64,000 nucleotides of DNA from Humisphaera borealis (GCF_015169395.1 NZ_CP063458.1:3100001-3164000), one strand, 5' to 3'. Shown: positions 1 to 9,396, numbered from the stretch's first letter. Program-made: numbers and translations. The notes: a model not told the origin generated them from the letters alone.

Positions 1-590
1 TTGTTGGTATCGGCGACGATCTCGTTGATCGTCAGTTCGCCGTCGTCGCTGCCCGACTGCGTCGGCGAGTTGTACGCCTTGACCGCCTTCTTGATGATGT
101 TGAGCTTCTTGGGGCTCAGCTTCATGTGCAGCGACAGCTCAGTGGTGGTCGGCAGCCGGCCGAGATGTTCTTCCATCTCGCGGGTGGCGTACTTCACCTT
201 GCTCATCATCTCGACCATGTACGCCGGGATGTGGATGGGCTGAACGCTGTTGATCAGCGCACGCTTGATCGCCTGCTTGATCCACCAGGACGCGTAGGTG
301 CTGAACCGGCAGCCGTTCTCAGGATCAAACCCTTCGACGGCCTTCAGCAGGCCGATGTTGCCTTCTTCGATCAAGTCCGTCAGGCAGAGCCCGCGGTTGA
401 CGTAGTGCTTGGCGATGTTCACCACCAGGCGGAGATTGGCGCGAACCATCCGCTCGCGGGCTTCCATGTCCTGCTGATGGATGATGCGGCGGGCCAGTTC
501 CTTTTCTTCGTCGGCCGTCAGGAGGCGGACCTCATGAATCTGGCGGAGGTACAACTGGAGGCCGGTCTGTACTGATGTCGTCGTTGCCAT
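1..590 (-). CDS. Sigma-70 family RNA polymerase sigma factor (partial)
   Basis: The minus strand encodes the N-terminal 196 residues of a primary-like (group 1/2) sigma factor; the rest lies before base 1. The protein begins [18 protein letters not shown], giving a region 1.2 without a long acidic region 1.1. Region 2 follows: [17 protein letters not shown], then [18 protein letters not shown] and the promoter-melting stretch [17 protein letters not shown]. Region 3 begins after HIPAYMVE. The family directs RNA polymerase core to -10/-35 promoters. The start at 590 has an AGGGTG ribosome-binding site about nine bases upstream; an in-frame ATG at 599 would add three residues. The missing region 4 prevents distinguishing the vegetative RpoD from an alternative RpoS/SigB-like factor, so no symbol is given. 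Confidence 0.9.
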   Translation of the reverse strand, partial: MATTTSVQTGLQLYLRQIHEVRLLTADEEKELARRIIHQQDMEARERMVRANLRLVVNIAKHYVNRGLCLTDLIEEGNIGLLKAVEGFDPENGCRFSTYASWWIKQAIKRALINSVQPIHIPAYMVEMMSKVKYATREMEEHLGRLPTTTELSLHMKLSPKKLNIIKKAVKAYNSPTQSGSDDGELTINEIVADTN

Positions 591-1343
591 AGTGTTCATT
601 CACCCTTCCACGTACGAGCGTCTATTTTTACGCTCTGCTCCGCCGATCGATCAGTGCCCTGTTCGGGTCAGAAATCTTCAACCCGTCTGCGGACACGGCG
701 GCAACACCACGGTGCGATTCGTCGCAGTCCACCAGCGTTGCCCGGGTTGTATCGGTGAGCGGCCCTACCGTCTTTTGACCGGAAGAGGCTTATCTGTCGG
801 AAATACCGGCTGTTACCGGACATAACGGCACAAAAATGTGAAGCTGTTCCGGCCCGGGCGACTGGGTAAACCTCCGAAGTCCGGTAAAGGGACACCATTC
901 ATGACTGCCACAGGAGAGATTGGCGGTCCCTACTTGCCCTTCGAGTTAGTTGGAGCCACGGCCCGCCCGCAATCTTCCAACGGATTCTGCGTATTCCAGA
1001 TGACTGGCGGCATCCGAGCGGCGTTGGTAACAAGCCGGAAACCAGAACCGCAACAATACGATTGGGAACTGCGTCGCCGGCGTCTGCCAGCCGTTGAGGT
1101 CGCTACAGGAGGGTCGGAACTCAAGATGTGAGGCAGCAGGTAACTGTTTTGCGATCTGAGAGTTGGGCCCGGCGGACGCGGTTTTTCATCCTTCTGATCT
1201 GCGTTCAGGCACGTTAGCCTCGACGCCGGTTTTCAACTCTGCGTGCCGTGAGGTAGACGGACTGCGTCCAACTCAACAATTCCAACTGAACACCGTATCC
1301 ACCCATTCAACGCTCCATGGATGTGCCAACCGGGAACCCGCTC
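591..1343. other. Gap of about 750 bp, no supported gene
   Basis: This divergent gap separates the sigma factor from the secreted phosphodiesterase. Short open frames exist on both strands, but none has a convincing ribosome-binding site or recognisable domain. It should contain promoters for both flanking genes. I could not pick a -35/-10 pair with confidence. Confidence 0.5.
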
Positions 1344-2483
1344 ATGATCCGTCGAACCTTGTTCGCGATGTCGTTTGCCCTGCTCTGTCTCACCTTAATC
1401 GCCACGATCGTACCGGCCGCCGATGAAGGCGGGGTGGCCGACGGCGGGACGCGCAAGGGCAAGTCATCAACTGCCGAACGCGAAGCGTTACTGGCGACGC
1501 AGCCGGCCTGGCTCCGTCCGCCGACCACGCAGGCTTCCGAGCAGGCGGCGACGCGCCCCAGTCCGCATACGCGCCCGGCCGCGACGCCCGGCGTGCGTCC
1601 CGTCGCCGCGATTCAGCACGTGCTGGTCGTCAGCATCGACGGCCTTCGCCCCGACCTGCTGTTGCTGGCCGACGCGCCCAACGCCCGCAAGCTCATGGCC
1701 CGTGGCTGCTACTCGATGTGGGCCCAGACCACACCGCAGTCGATCACCCTTCCATCGCACGTCAGCATGCTGACCGGCATGACTCCGAACCGCCACGGCA
1801 TCCTCTGGAACAGCGACATCCCGCTGCAATACCCCCTTTACCCCGGCGTACCCACACTCTTCGAGGCCGCCAAACGGTACGGCTACACCGTCGCCGCGGT
1901 CGCCGGCAAGGATAAGTTCGACGTCTTCGACCGTCGCGGCGTCCTTGATTGGCGCTGGATCCCCAACAGCGGAACGGTCAAAACACCAGCCGTCGTCGGG
2001 CCGGCGGTCCGGATCATCAAGGACCACAAGCCCGACGTCATGCTCGTTCACTTTCCGTCGGTTGATACCGTCGGTCACTCGCTGGGCTGGGGCACGCCCG
2101 AGCAGATCAAGGCGATCGAAGAGGCCGACAAGTCGCTGGGCGAGTTGGTGACGGCCCTGGACGATGCCGACCTGGCGAAGTCCACGCTCCTGATCGTTTC
2201 TGCCGACCATGGCGGCGCGACGAAGGGTCACGGTGCGGACGACGCCCGCAGCCGCCACATCCCCTGGATTGCCGTCGGTCCGGGCCTGCGGAAGGGGTAC
2301 GACCTGACCCGTGAACCGAAGCTGAACGTCAAAACCGAAGACACCTTTGCGACGGCTTGCTGGGCGCTGGGTATCCCGCCGCTGGTTGCCAATCTCGACG
2401 GCACCCCCGTCAAGGCGATCATCGCCCCCAAGACCGAGGAACTGCTTCAGCCGGCAAAGGTGAAGGTGCCAACGGAGTGGTAG
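1344..2483 (+). CDS. Secreted type I phosphodiesterase / nucleotide pyrophosphatase-like protein
   Basis: This 379-residue protein of the alkaline-phosphatase superfamily (type I phosphodiesterase, Pfam PF01663 type) has a signal peptide, MIRRTLFAMSFALLCLTLIA, then a low-complexity Pro/Thr linker. The catalytic core starts at VVSIDGLRPDLL, where the Asp is a metal ligand. TTPQSITLPSHVSMLTGM contains the Thr nucleophile region. Further metal ligands are expected in SVDTVGHSLGW, SADHGG and KGHG. The family hydrolyses phosphodiester or pyrophosphate bonds of nucleotides, lipids or phosphonates with two metal ions; substrate cannot be read here. An in-frame ATG exists at 1317, but 1344 begins directly at the signal peptide and is preferred. 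It is monocistronic and converges on rpsG. Confidence 0.88.
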   Translation: MIRRTLFAMSFALLCLTLIATIVPAADEGGVADGGTRKGKSSTAEREALLATQPAWLRPPTTQASEQAATRPSPHTRPAATPGVRPVAAIQHVLVVSIDGLRPDLLLLADAPNARKLMARGCYSMWAQTTPQSITLPSHVSMLTGMTPNRHGILWNSDIPLQYPLYPGVPTLFEAAKRYGYTVAAVAGKDKFDVFDRRGVLDWRWIPNSGTVKTPAVVGPAVRIIKDHKPDVMLVHFPSVDTVGHSLGWGTPEQIKAIEEADKSLGELVTALDDADLAKSTLLIVSADHGGATKGHGADDARSRHIPWIAVGPGLRKGYDLTREPKLNVKTEDTFATACWALGIPPLVANLDGTPVKAIIAPKTEELLQPAKVKVPTEW

Positions 2484-2581
2484 TCCGTACGCCCGGGTAG
2501 CGAACGAAGTGGTAGGAAGCGCGGCTGCAGGAGCAGAACTCCGCCCCGGGCCTGTCGGAATCGGGGGTCGTGGAAACGAAA

Positions 2582-2610
2582 CAACCCGCGTGACGATGTC
2601 ACGCGGGTTG
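2582..2610 (-). terminator. Rho-independent terminator after rpsG
   Basis: This is a perfect 13-bp stem (CAACCCGCGTGAC) with a 3-base loop, followed on the minus strand by the T-rich TTTCGTTT. It lies about 40 bp past the rpsG stop and would end the rpsL-rpsG transcript. It may also help stop read-through from the convergent phosphodiesterase gene. Confidence 0.8.
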
Positions 2611-2649
2611 CTGCTATTATTGCGTTGCGTACGACCAGACTCGGACTGC

Positions 2650-3126
2650 TTACCACGCGAAGTGGGCGAACGCCTTGTTGGCGTCGGCCATGCGGTGGGT
2701 CTGCTCGCGGGTGTTGATCGCCTTGCCTTCCTTCTTGAAGGCGGCCAGGAGTTCGTCGGCAAGGCGGACGCTCATGGCGCGGCCACCGGTCTCGCGGCAC
2801 GCTGCCAGCAACCAGCGGAACGCCAGGCTCTGCTGACGGCGCTTGTTGACCTGCATCGGCACTTGGTAGTTGGCACCGCCGACGCGCTTGCTGCGGACTT
2901 CAACGAACGGCTTGACGTTGTTGATCGCGTTTTCAAAGACTTCCAGCGGCTGGGCGTCTTTGTTCTTCTTGGCGACGATGTCCATCGCGTCGTAGAAGAC
3001 CTTCTGGGCGACGGTCTTCTTACCGTCGTACATCAGGCAGTTGATGAACTTGCTGACGAGCTTGCTGTTGTAGCGAGAATCCGGCTTGAGGGTTTCTTCG
3101 CTTGCGGTCCACTTCTTGTAAGCCAT
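2650..3126 (-). CDS. rpsG: 30S ribosomal protein S7
   Basis: This 158-residue protein has the usual S7 length and motifs: the start MAYKKWTASEETLKPDSRY, FINCLMYDGKKTVAQKVFY, the 16S-binding stretch VRSKRVGGANYQVPMQV, and the C-terminal RLADELLAAFKKEG. S7 binds 16S rRNA helices of the head domain and nucleates small-subunit assembly. The frame is open further upstream, but 3126 is the homologous start and has a GGAG site ten bases before it. It follows rpsL on the same strand after a 197-bp spacer holding a long inverted repeat. fusA and tuf, which follow rpsG in the classical str operon, are absent; a terminator comes next. Confidence 0.97.
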   Translation of the reverse strand: MAYKKWTASEETLKPDSRYNSKLVSKFINCLMYDGKKTVAQKVFYDAMDIVAKKNKDAQPLEVFENAINNVKPFVEVRSKRVGGANYQVPMQVNKRRQQSLAFRWLLAACRETGGRAMSVRLADELLAAFKKEGKAINTREQTHRMADANKAFAHFAW

Positions 3127-3150
3127 GTTCGAAACGCTCCGTGTGGCAAA

Positions 3151-3315
3151 TGCTGAAGTCGGAGTGCTGAATGCGGAATCGTCCGCGGCAGTCCGCCAAC
3201 ATTGCCGATTGTTTCTCCCCAGCGCGTTTGCAGCCGGGAATACTACGGTGAAAAACAGGAACTGAACGTCGGCACGCGATGCGGACATTCCGCATTCAGC
3301 ATTCCGACTTCAGCA
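3151..3315. repeat. Long inverted repeat in the rpsL-rpsG spacer
   Basis: Two arms of about 35 bp, 3151-3186 and 3281-3315, are inverted copies with one substitution and one indel. They enclose 94 bp. Each arm contains TGCTGAAGTCGGA and GCTGAATGCGGAAT. The element fills most of the spacer and would be transcribed within the rpsL-rpsG message. Confidence 0.85.
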
Positions 3316-3323
3316 CTAACGGT

Positions 3324-3695
<372 letters not shown>

Positions 3696-4039
3696 ATCGT
3701 CTTACCGCTCGTCGTAATCGCACCTTGGCAAGCCGGGTCATGGCCTTTCGGCCAGTCGACGAGGGTGCTGAAAACCTGTTAACGCACTCCCAAATTCGAA
3801 CGACAAAGCTACCGCTCCGCCGAGTGGGAAGCCCAGAACTATAAAACATCCGGGGCAGCCTGACAAGGGGGCCGAGGGAGATTTCGCTCCCCTACTCCTA
3901 CCCTTCCGTGCAGGCACAACCTGAAATTTCCCGGCCATTCGTCGGCCCGGCAGCCTTTTGCCTGGCCTTCCATTGTAAAAACACGGTCTGTTCTACCCTC
4001 GAACGAGCACTGGGCGTGCCCGTTGCAGAGGGAATCCAA
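3696..4039. other. Upstream leader of rpsL and end of bicupin gene region
   Basis: This gap of about 340 bp separates the rpsL start from the end of the bicupin gene. It holds the sigma-70 promoter for rpsL (3838-3866) and a leader of about 135 nt. No protein-coding gene is supported. Confidence 0.6.
3838..3866 (-). promoter_or_regulatory. Sigma-70 promoter for rpsL-rpsG
   Basis: On the minus strand a TTGTCA -35 hexamer (3861-3866) is separated by exactly 17 bp from a TATAGT -10 hexamer (3838-3843). Each matches the consensus at 5 of 6 positions. Transcription would start near 3830, giving an rpsL leader of about 135 nt, long enough for ribosomal-protein autoregulation. No S7-binding mimic was identified by eye. 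Confidence 0.75.
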
Positions 4040-4993
4040 TCAGGTGCGTGGAACCCGAATCTCCATTCCGTGTCCGGCCAGGATCGCCGCCATCCGATCC
4101 ATGTCGACATCCGCCGCTGGCGGGCCGGCGCTGATGTCGGTGCAAGGCGTACCGCACTCTCGGAAGAATCCTTCGAACCCGCCAGGCGTGTGGATGTCGA
4201 TCATTCGGCCGGGCCCGGAGCCAGTGTTGACCGGCGCATGCCACACTCCTCGGGGAATGCGCACAAAAGTGCCTGCCGGAGCCGCGTAGCTCACGCCTTC
4301 GATGTCGAACGTGAAATCCCCCTCCAGCACATAAAACAGCTCGTCTTCCCTGGAATGCCGGTGCGGCGGAATTCCTGCTCCTGGCGGACTGGTGATTTCG
4401 ACCACACTGAAACCGCCCCGCGTCTGTTCGGCAGTCAGTTTGACCAGCACATGATGCCCCAGCACCCAGAGCGATTCCCGATGCCGTGGGAGCTCCGCCA
4501 TCGGACCGAACTGATAGTCGGGGAGAATCTCGATGCCGGCCTGCGGTGCCCCGGCCATCAGCGCCTGGATCGCCTGTGGCGTGATCGGCGGCGGGTCGAG
4601 CCGGCCACCCGACGGACACGAGACACCCACCGACGCCACGAACCGTTCGAATCCACTTGGCGTCGCAATCAGCAGGAACTTGGCCGGAACATTGCCGTTG
4701 TTCCTGAAAGTATGCGGAATGCCCCGCGGCAGGTAGACCGTATCGCCGGCCACCCCCTGGTACTGCTTGTCGGCCAGCGTCCAGAGCAACTGCCCTTCGA
4801 AGAGATAGAATAACTCGTCCTCGGCGGCGTGGACGTGTGGCGGCGGTCCTGCACCCGGTGGTACTTCGCTCACGCCAACCGCATAAGCCCCGCCCGACTG
4901 TTCCCCCGAAACGAGAATGCGAATCCGATCCTGAAGGACCCACCAGGCGTCGCCATCGGTCGGTCCGTAAATCTGCGGCTTCAAATCCTGCAT
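4040..4993 (-). CDS. Bicupin protein with two cupin_2 domains
   Basis: This 317-residue protein consists of two beta-barrel cupin domains. Domain 1 (about residues 25-115) has PGAGPPPHVHAAEDELFYLF and PRGIPHTFRN. Domain 2 (about 180-280) has PPGAGIPPHRHSREDELFYV and RIPRGVWHAPVN. The H-x-H...E and later His residues are the usual metal ligands in both. The layout resembles quercetin 2,3-dioxygenase and pirin-like bicupins, but the reaction cannot be inferred. There is no signal peptide, so it is probably cytoplasmic. A GGAGG site lies eight bases before the ATG. It sits 47 bp downstream of purL on the same strand and may share its transcript. Confidence 0.88.
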   Translation of the reverse strand: MQDLKPQIYGPTDGDAWWVLQDRIRILVSGEQSGGAYAVGVSEVPPGAGPPPHVHAAEDELFYLFEGQLLWTLADKQYQGVAGDTVYLPRGIPHTFRNNGNVPAKFLLIATPSGFERFVASVGVSCPSGGRLDPPPITPQAIQALMAGAPQAGIEILPDYQFGPMAELPRHRESLWVLGHHVLVKLTAEQTRGGFSVVEITSPPGAGIPPHRHSREDELFYVLEGDFTFDIEGVSYAAPAGTFVRIPRGVWHAPVNTGSGPGRMIDIHTPGGFEGFFRECGTPCTDISAGPPAADVDMDRMAAILAGHGMEIRVPRT

Positions 4994-5040
4994 CGCGCCA
5001 CCTCCTCAATCAGTGCATGCAATGGTCGCAATTGCTTTGA

Positions 5041-7947
5041 CTACCAGTCCAGCGTTCCGCGCCAGGCTGCCGTCATCTGCTCGATCGACAACTCCGCGGC
5101 GATGGCAGTCGGCTCGCTGATGACGAGCTTCGGCTCCGCGATCACGCGACCGAAGGCTTCAAGCGCGACCGCCTGCTTCGCAAAGAACTCCGTCGCGTGC
5201 TGGAAGCGGTCCTTGGAGATTTCCAGCAGGTACCGGCCGGGGAGCTCGGCGAACAGCGACGGGTCGCCCTGACTTGGTACCGAGACGGCCATGCCGAGCC
5301 CCGAGCCGATGCACATCTCCGCCGCCGCCGTCAGGGCCCCGCCGTCGCTGACGTCGTGACAGCTCGCGACGTAGCCGAGCGCAATCGCGTCGGCCAGTGC
5401 CTGGTGGACCTTCGGCAGCGCGGCCAGATCCGTTGGCCCGGTGCCCTTCGGCGGCGACAGCAGGAACACGCTACTGTCGGGCTTCTTCAGATCCATCGTG
5501 ATGCACTTGCGGACGTCGTCGATGACCGAGATCGCACTGATCAGCAGCGTGTTCGGAATGCGCAGTACCTGGCCAGTCTCGGAATTCGTGAACTGGTTGT
5601 GCAGCGAATCCTTGCCGCTAATGAACGGAATGCCGTACGCCAATGCCGCATCGCGGCAGGCTTCGCAGGTGCGAGCGAGGTGGCCCATGGTCACTTCGTC
5701 GTCCACGCTCGGCCAGCAGAAGTTGTCGAGGATCGCCGTCTTCTTCGGGTTGGCACCGACGGCCACCACATTGCGGATCGCCTCGTCAATGCTCGCGATC
5801 GCCATCGCGTAGGGGTCCTTGATGTGCGGCACCAGCCCGCAGCCGACGACCACGCCCTTGAGCGAATCGAGCTTTGGACGAATGACCGACGCGTCGCTCG
5901 GGCCGACCTGGCTGGGGCCGACGAACGGCTTGATGACCGACCCGCCTTGCACCTCATGGTCGTACTGCCGAACCACCCAGTGCTTGCTGGCGATGTTGGG
6001 ATGCGCCAGTAACGCCAGCAGTTTGTCGGCGACCTTGTTCGAGGCGACATTCACCTGCGATGCGGCGACCAGATCGTTCGCCGCGGGCGTATCGACAACG
6101 ACCGCCTTCCGCCGCGGCATCGGGATGCCGTTGTGCATGAAGTGCATCGAAATCCGCCCGACCTGCGTCCCCTTGTAAGACAGCAGCAGCTCGGCGTTCG
6201 GTGTGCCAAAGGTGCCGATCGCGGTCGCCTCGACGTCTTCCGACTTGGCCAGCGCCAGAAGCTCCGCCAGCTTGTTCTGCGGCACCGACAGCACCATGCG
6301 TTCCTGGGCCTCGGAGATCCAGATCTCGTCGTACCGCAGGCCCTGGTACTTCAGCGGGACCGTATCGAGCTTGACGTCGGCCCCCGTCTTTTCGCCCATT
6401 TCTCCGACGGCGGACGACAAGCCGCCCGCGCCGCAATCGGTGACGGCGGTGAACAGCCCGCGGTCGCGCGCAGTCAGGATAACGTCGCCCACCTTCTTTT
6501 CCGTGATGGCGTTACCGATCTGGACGGCGTGCGAGAACTCATCGGCGTGCGTGTCGGTCAGCTCGGCGGAGCTGAAGGTCGCGCCGTGGATGCCGTCGCG
6601 GCCGGTGCGGCCGCCCATGACGACAATCGCGTCGCCGGGCTGGGTCGCCTTTTCGATCTTGTTCCGCGGCAGCAGGCCGACACAGCCACAGAAGACCAGC
6701 GGATTGCCGAGGTAGCGGTCGTCGAAGTAGACGGCGCCGTTGATGGTGGGGATGCCCATCCGGTTGCCGTAATCGCGCACGCCGGCGACGACTTGCTGGA
6801 GGATGCGCTTGGGGTGGATGACGCCTTTGGGGAGCTTTTCCTTCTGTGGATAGGCGACGCAGAAGACATCGGTGTTCGCGATCGGCTTGGCGACCAGGCC
6901 GGTGCCAAGGATGTCGCGGATTACGCCGCCTGCGCCGGTGGCGCTACCGCCATAGGGTTCGATGGCGCTGGGGTGATTGTGCGTTTCGACCTTGAAGCAG
7001 ACGGCGTCGACGTCATCAAATGCGACAACGCCGGCGTTGTCCTTGAAGACAGACAGGCAGAACCTGCCCATGTCGTTCTTGGCAGGAGCATTCCCCTTCC
7101 CCATCAACGCCATCGTCGAATCAAAAATCGTCTCCTTGATCAGGTTGTCGTAGTGACGCTTGCCGACGACCTTGCCGCTGACGTCTTTGACCTCGATATC
7201 CACCGCGCTCTTGAGCGTCTTGTGGACGCAGTGCTCGCTCCAGGTCTGGGCGAGCGTTTCCAGTTCGATGTCCGTCGGCTCGCGGCCCTGCTCGCGGTAG
7301 TACGACTGGATCGCCTTCATTTCCGCCAGCGACAGGAACAGATGTCCCTCGCGGCTGAGCTTTGTGAGCTGTTCGTCCGTCAGCTCGCGCAGCGCGACAT
7401 GCTGCAGCTTCAATGTGTACTCGTGCCCGGCGGCGAACTTCTCGGGCAGATAGCGGTCGAAATGCACCGACTCGACCACGCCATTGGCCAGCACCCGGCC
7501 GGCGATGCGCTCGAGCTCGGGCTTCGCGACGACGCCGTGAATCAGAAACGCCCGGCCAGTGCGGACTTCACGCACGTTCAGGCCCATGTCGCGGATCGCC
7601 ATCTCGGTGCTGTCGGCGACCGGGTCCATCACGCCGGGCTTGAGGTGGACTTCAATCCGGCTGGTGCCGGCGGGGTCGGCATGGTTGCTCGACCGCTCGA
7701 CAACCTCGGCGGACTCGACCACGAGGTCGGCCAACAGGTCTCCCGCAATTTTCAGCACATCGGCGGCGGAGGCATCGGTGTCGAGGAAGAAGACCCGGCT
7801 CGTGGAAATCGGGCCGACGTCTGAACCGAACTCGGCAATCTGCTGGCGGATGGAGGCACCCAGAGAATCCTGGGCGGCGAGCGCGGCGGCGTCGGAAACG
7901 CCTGAGCCGGCATGGACCTTGGACCGAACGTCGATGCGGTAGATCAT
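5041..7947 (-). CDS. purL: Phosphoribosylformylglycinamidine synthase, PurS-PurS-PurL fusion
   Basis: This 968-residue synthetase catalyses ATP-dependent conversion of FGAR to FGAM in purine synthesis. From about residue 210 it is a small-type PurL, with SLAEMKAIQSYYREQGREPT, the active-site TWSEHCVHKTLKS, KVETHNHPSAIEPYGGSATG and the second-half ISGKDSLHNQF. It lacks the C-terminal glutaminase of large PurL. The first 200 residues are two PurS-like domains: residues 1-85 (start MIYRIDVRSKVHAGSGVSD) and about 95-190 (RIEVHLKPGVMDP and MGLNVREVRTGRAFLI). The usually separate dimeric PurS bridging subunit is therefore built in as a tandem. The matching glutaminase purQ lies at 25069-25890. No strong ribosome-binding site is visible. 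Confidence 0.95.
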   Translation of the reverse strand: MIYRIDVRSKVHAGSGVSDAAALAAQDSLGASIRQQIAEFGSDVGPISTSRVFFLDTDASAADVLKIAGDLLADLVVESAEVVERSSNHADPAGTSRIEVHLKPGVMDPVADSTEMAIRDMGLNVREVRTGRAFLIHGVVAKPELERIAGRVLANGVVESVHFDRYLPEKFAAGHEYTLKLQHVALRELTDEQLTKLSREGHLFLSLAEMKAIQSYYREQGREPTDIELETLAQTWSEHCVHKTLKSAVDIEVKDVSGKVVGKRHYDNLIKETIFDSTMALMGKGNAPAKNDMGRFCLSVFKDNAGVVAFDDVDAVCFKVETHNHPSAIEPYGGSATGAGGVIRDILGTGLVAKPIANTDVFCVAYPQKEKLPKGVIHPKRILQQVVAGVRDYGNRMGIPTINGAVYFDDRYLGNPLVFCGCVGLLPRNKIEKATQPGDAIVVMGGRTGRDGIHGATFSSAELTDTHADEFSHAVQIGNAITEKKVGDVILTARDRGLFTAVTDCGAGGLSSAVGEMGEKTGADVKLDTVPLKYQGLRYDEIWISEAQERMVLSVPQNKLAELLALAKSEDVEATAIGTFGTPNAELLLSYKGTQVGRISMHFMHNGIPMPRRKAVVVDTPAANDLVAASQVNVASNKVADKLLALLAHPNIASKHWVVRQYDHEVQGGSVIKPFVGPSQVGPSDASVIRPKLDSLKGVVVGCGLVPHIKDPYAMAIASIDEAIRNVVAVGANPKKTAILDNFCWPSVDDEVTMGHLARTCEACRDAALAYGIPFISGKDSLHNQFTNSETGQVLRIPNTLLISAISVIDDVRKCITMDLKKPDSSVFLLSPPKGTGPTDLAALPKVHQALADAIALGYVASCHDVSDGGALTAAAEMCIGSGLGMAVSVPSQGDPSLFAELPGRYLLEISKDRFQHATEFFAKQAVALEAFGRVIAEPKLVISEPTAIAAELSIEQMTAAWRGTLDW

Positions 7948-8024
7948 GCGGCGATTCTATCGATCGCCGGGCGTGGGGAAAGTCATCGTCGGTACAGCTA
8001 CGACCCGCGTACGCTGGTTTCGAT

Positions 8025-8116
8025 TGGGTGGCATGGGCAACGGTACTCCGTTGCCCGTGGCGAACGTCGATTGGTGTTCGCCACGGGCAAGCGAGTACGC
8101 TTGTCCATGCCACCCA
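8025..8116. repeat. Long hairpin repeat, GGTGGCATGGGCAA family
   Basis: Two 41-nt arms (8025-8065 and 8076-8116) are near-perfect inverted copies separated by a 10-nt loop. The outer ends read TGGGTGGCATGGGCAA and TTGTCCATGCCACCCA, and the inner part holds TTGCCCGTGGCGAAC. A closely related hairpin occurs at 48864-48948. It lies between the ends of the threonine aldolase and purL genes. Confidence 0.9.
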
Positions 8117-8146
8117 AATCTCGAGGCGCGACCGAGCGCCGCAGAC

Positions 8147-9223
8147 CTAAAGAGCAGAGCTGAGACTCGGCGTTCCCATGACCTCGCCGATATCTGCCGC
8201 CAGGGCGTGGATGTCTTCTTCGGTCGTGTCCCACGAACACATGAACCGGCAGCCGCCCTGCCCGATGAAGGTGTAGAACTTCCAGCCCCGGGCGTGCAGT
8301 TCCGCGATCGCCTTGGGATTGAGCTGCACGAACACGCTGTTCGCCTGCCGGGGGAACAGAATCTGCGCGCCCGGCAACTTCTGCACGAGTGACAGCAGGC
8401 GTTCGGCCATGTTGTTGGCATGGCGGGCGTGGCGAAGCCAGGGCGCGTCGGCCCCGCCGCGCAACATGCCGACCCAGGGTGCCGACAGGAACCGCATCTT
8501 GCTGGCCAGGTGACCGGCCTGCTTGCAGCGGTAGTCGAACTCCTCGGCGAGGTCCTTGTTAAAGAAGACCACCGCCTCGCCGACGCCGGTACCGTTCTTC
8601 GTTCCTCCAAACGACAGCACATCAACGCCGGCTTCCCAGGTGATCTGTTTCGGTGGGACGCCTAGCGTCGCGGCCGCATTGGCGAAGCGAGCGCCATCCA
8701 TGTGAACGCGCAGGCCCAGTCGTTTCGCTTCGCCTGCGATCGCTGCGACTTCCGCAGGCGTGTAGACCGTGCCAAGCTCGGTGGCATTGGTCAGCGTCAG
8801 GACGCGCGGCTTGGGGTAATGGATGTCGGTCCGCTTCTGAACGGTGGCTTTGATGGACGCCGGGTCGATCTTTCCGTTGCCGCCGGGCAGCAGGAGAATC
8901 TTGGTTCCGTTCGAGAAGAATTCGGGCGCGCCGCACTCGTCGGTCTCCACATGGGCCGTCTCGTGGCAGAGGATGCTGTGGTAGCTGTCGCACAGGTGCG
9001 CCAGCGAAAGCGAGTTGGCCGCCGTACCGTTGAAAACGAAGAACACTTCGCAATCGGTCTCGAACACTTCGCGAATAAGGTCCGATGCCTCGGCCGTCCA
9101 GCGGTCGTCGCCGTAGGCGACACAATGCCCGGCATTGGCCTGGGCCATTGCCGCCCAGGCTTCGGGGGCAAAACCGGCGTAATTGTCGCTGGCAAACTGG
9201 CGGGGCTTGGGATTGGCGCTCAT
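8147..9223 (-). CDS. ltaE: Low-specificity L-threonine aldolase
   Basis: This 358-residue PLP enzyme of the beta-eliminating lyase/threonine aldolase family cleaves L-threonine or L-allo-threonine to glycine and acetaldehyde. Visible features are the N-terminal FASDNYAGFAPEAW, HETAHVETDECGAPE, HMDGARFANAAATLG (the Asp contacts the PLP pyridine nitrogen) and SFGGTKNGTG with the Schiff-base lysine at about residue 209. Length is typical. It is likely a single cytoplasmic gene: upstream is a long hairpin and the next minus-strand gene is separate. Substrate stereospecificity cannot be inferred, and related family members include phenylserine aldolases. Confidence 0.9.
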   Translation of the reverse strand: MSANPKPRQFASDNYAGFAPEAWAAMAQANAGHCVAYGDDRWTAEASDLIREVFETDCEVFFVFNGTAANSLSLAHLCDSYHSILCHETAHVETDECGAPEFFSNGTKILLLPGGNGKIDPASIKATVQKRTDIHYPKPRVLTLTNATELGTVYTPAEVAAIAGEAKRLGLRVHMDGARFANAAATLGVPPKQITWEAGVDVLSFGGTKNGTGVGEAVVFFNKDLAEEFDYRCKQAGHLASKMRFLSAPWVGMLRGGADAPWLRHARHANNMAERLLSLVQKLPGAQILFPRQANSVFVQLNPKAIAELHARGWKFYTFIGQGGCRFMCSWDTTEEDIHALAADIGEVMGTPSLSSAL

Positions 9224-9289
9224 GAGGATCGTTATAGCGAAGGGGGAATACGACTAGAAGTTGTCATTCTGAAAGTATGTGACTGAACG

Positions 9290-9387
9290 AGGAGCCGCGC
9301 ACGGAGTGTACTCACGGAGTAAGCGGGCACGGCGCGGTTCGGGGTCATCCCCGCTTACTCCGTGAGTACACTTCGTGCGCGGCTCCT
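9290..9387. repeat. Long hairpin, second sequence family
   Basis: Arms of 38 nt (9290-9327 and 9350-9387) match with a single mismatch around a 22-nt loop. The outer sequence is AGGAGCCGCGCAC and the inner sequence ACTCACGGAGTAAGCGGG. It is unrelated in sequence to the hairpin at 8025 but has the same architecture. It sits just past the stop of the acidic zinc-ribbon gene. There is no T-run, so it is not a classical terminator. Confidence 0.88.
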
Positions 9388-9396
9388 TGGAACCCC

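Noticed and set aside
838-1131. 97-residue open frame in the gap upstream of the phosphodiesterase
   Set aside because: It has no ribosome-binding site, no recognised domain and no conserved-looking segments. It was not called as a gene.
6133-7824. 563-residue open frame opposite purL
   Set aside because: purL is confirmed by conserved motifs on the other strand; this frame has no recognisable domain.
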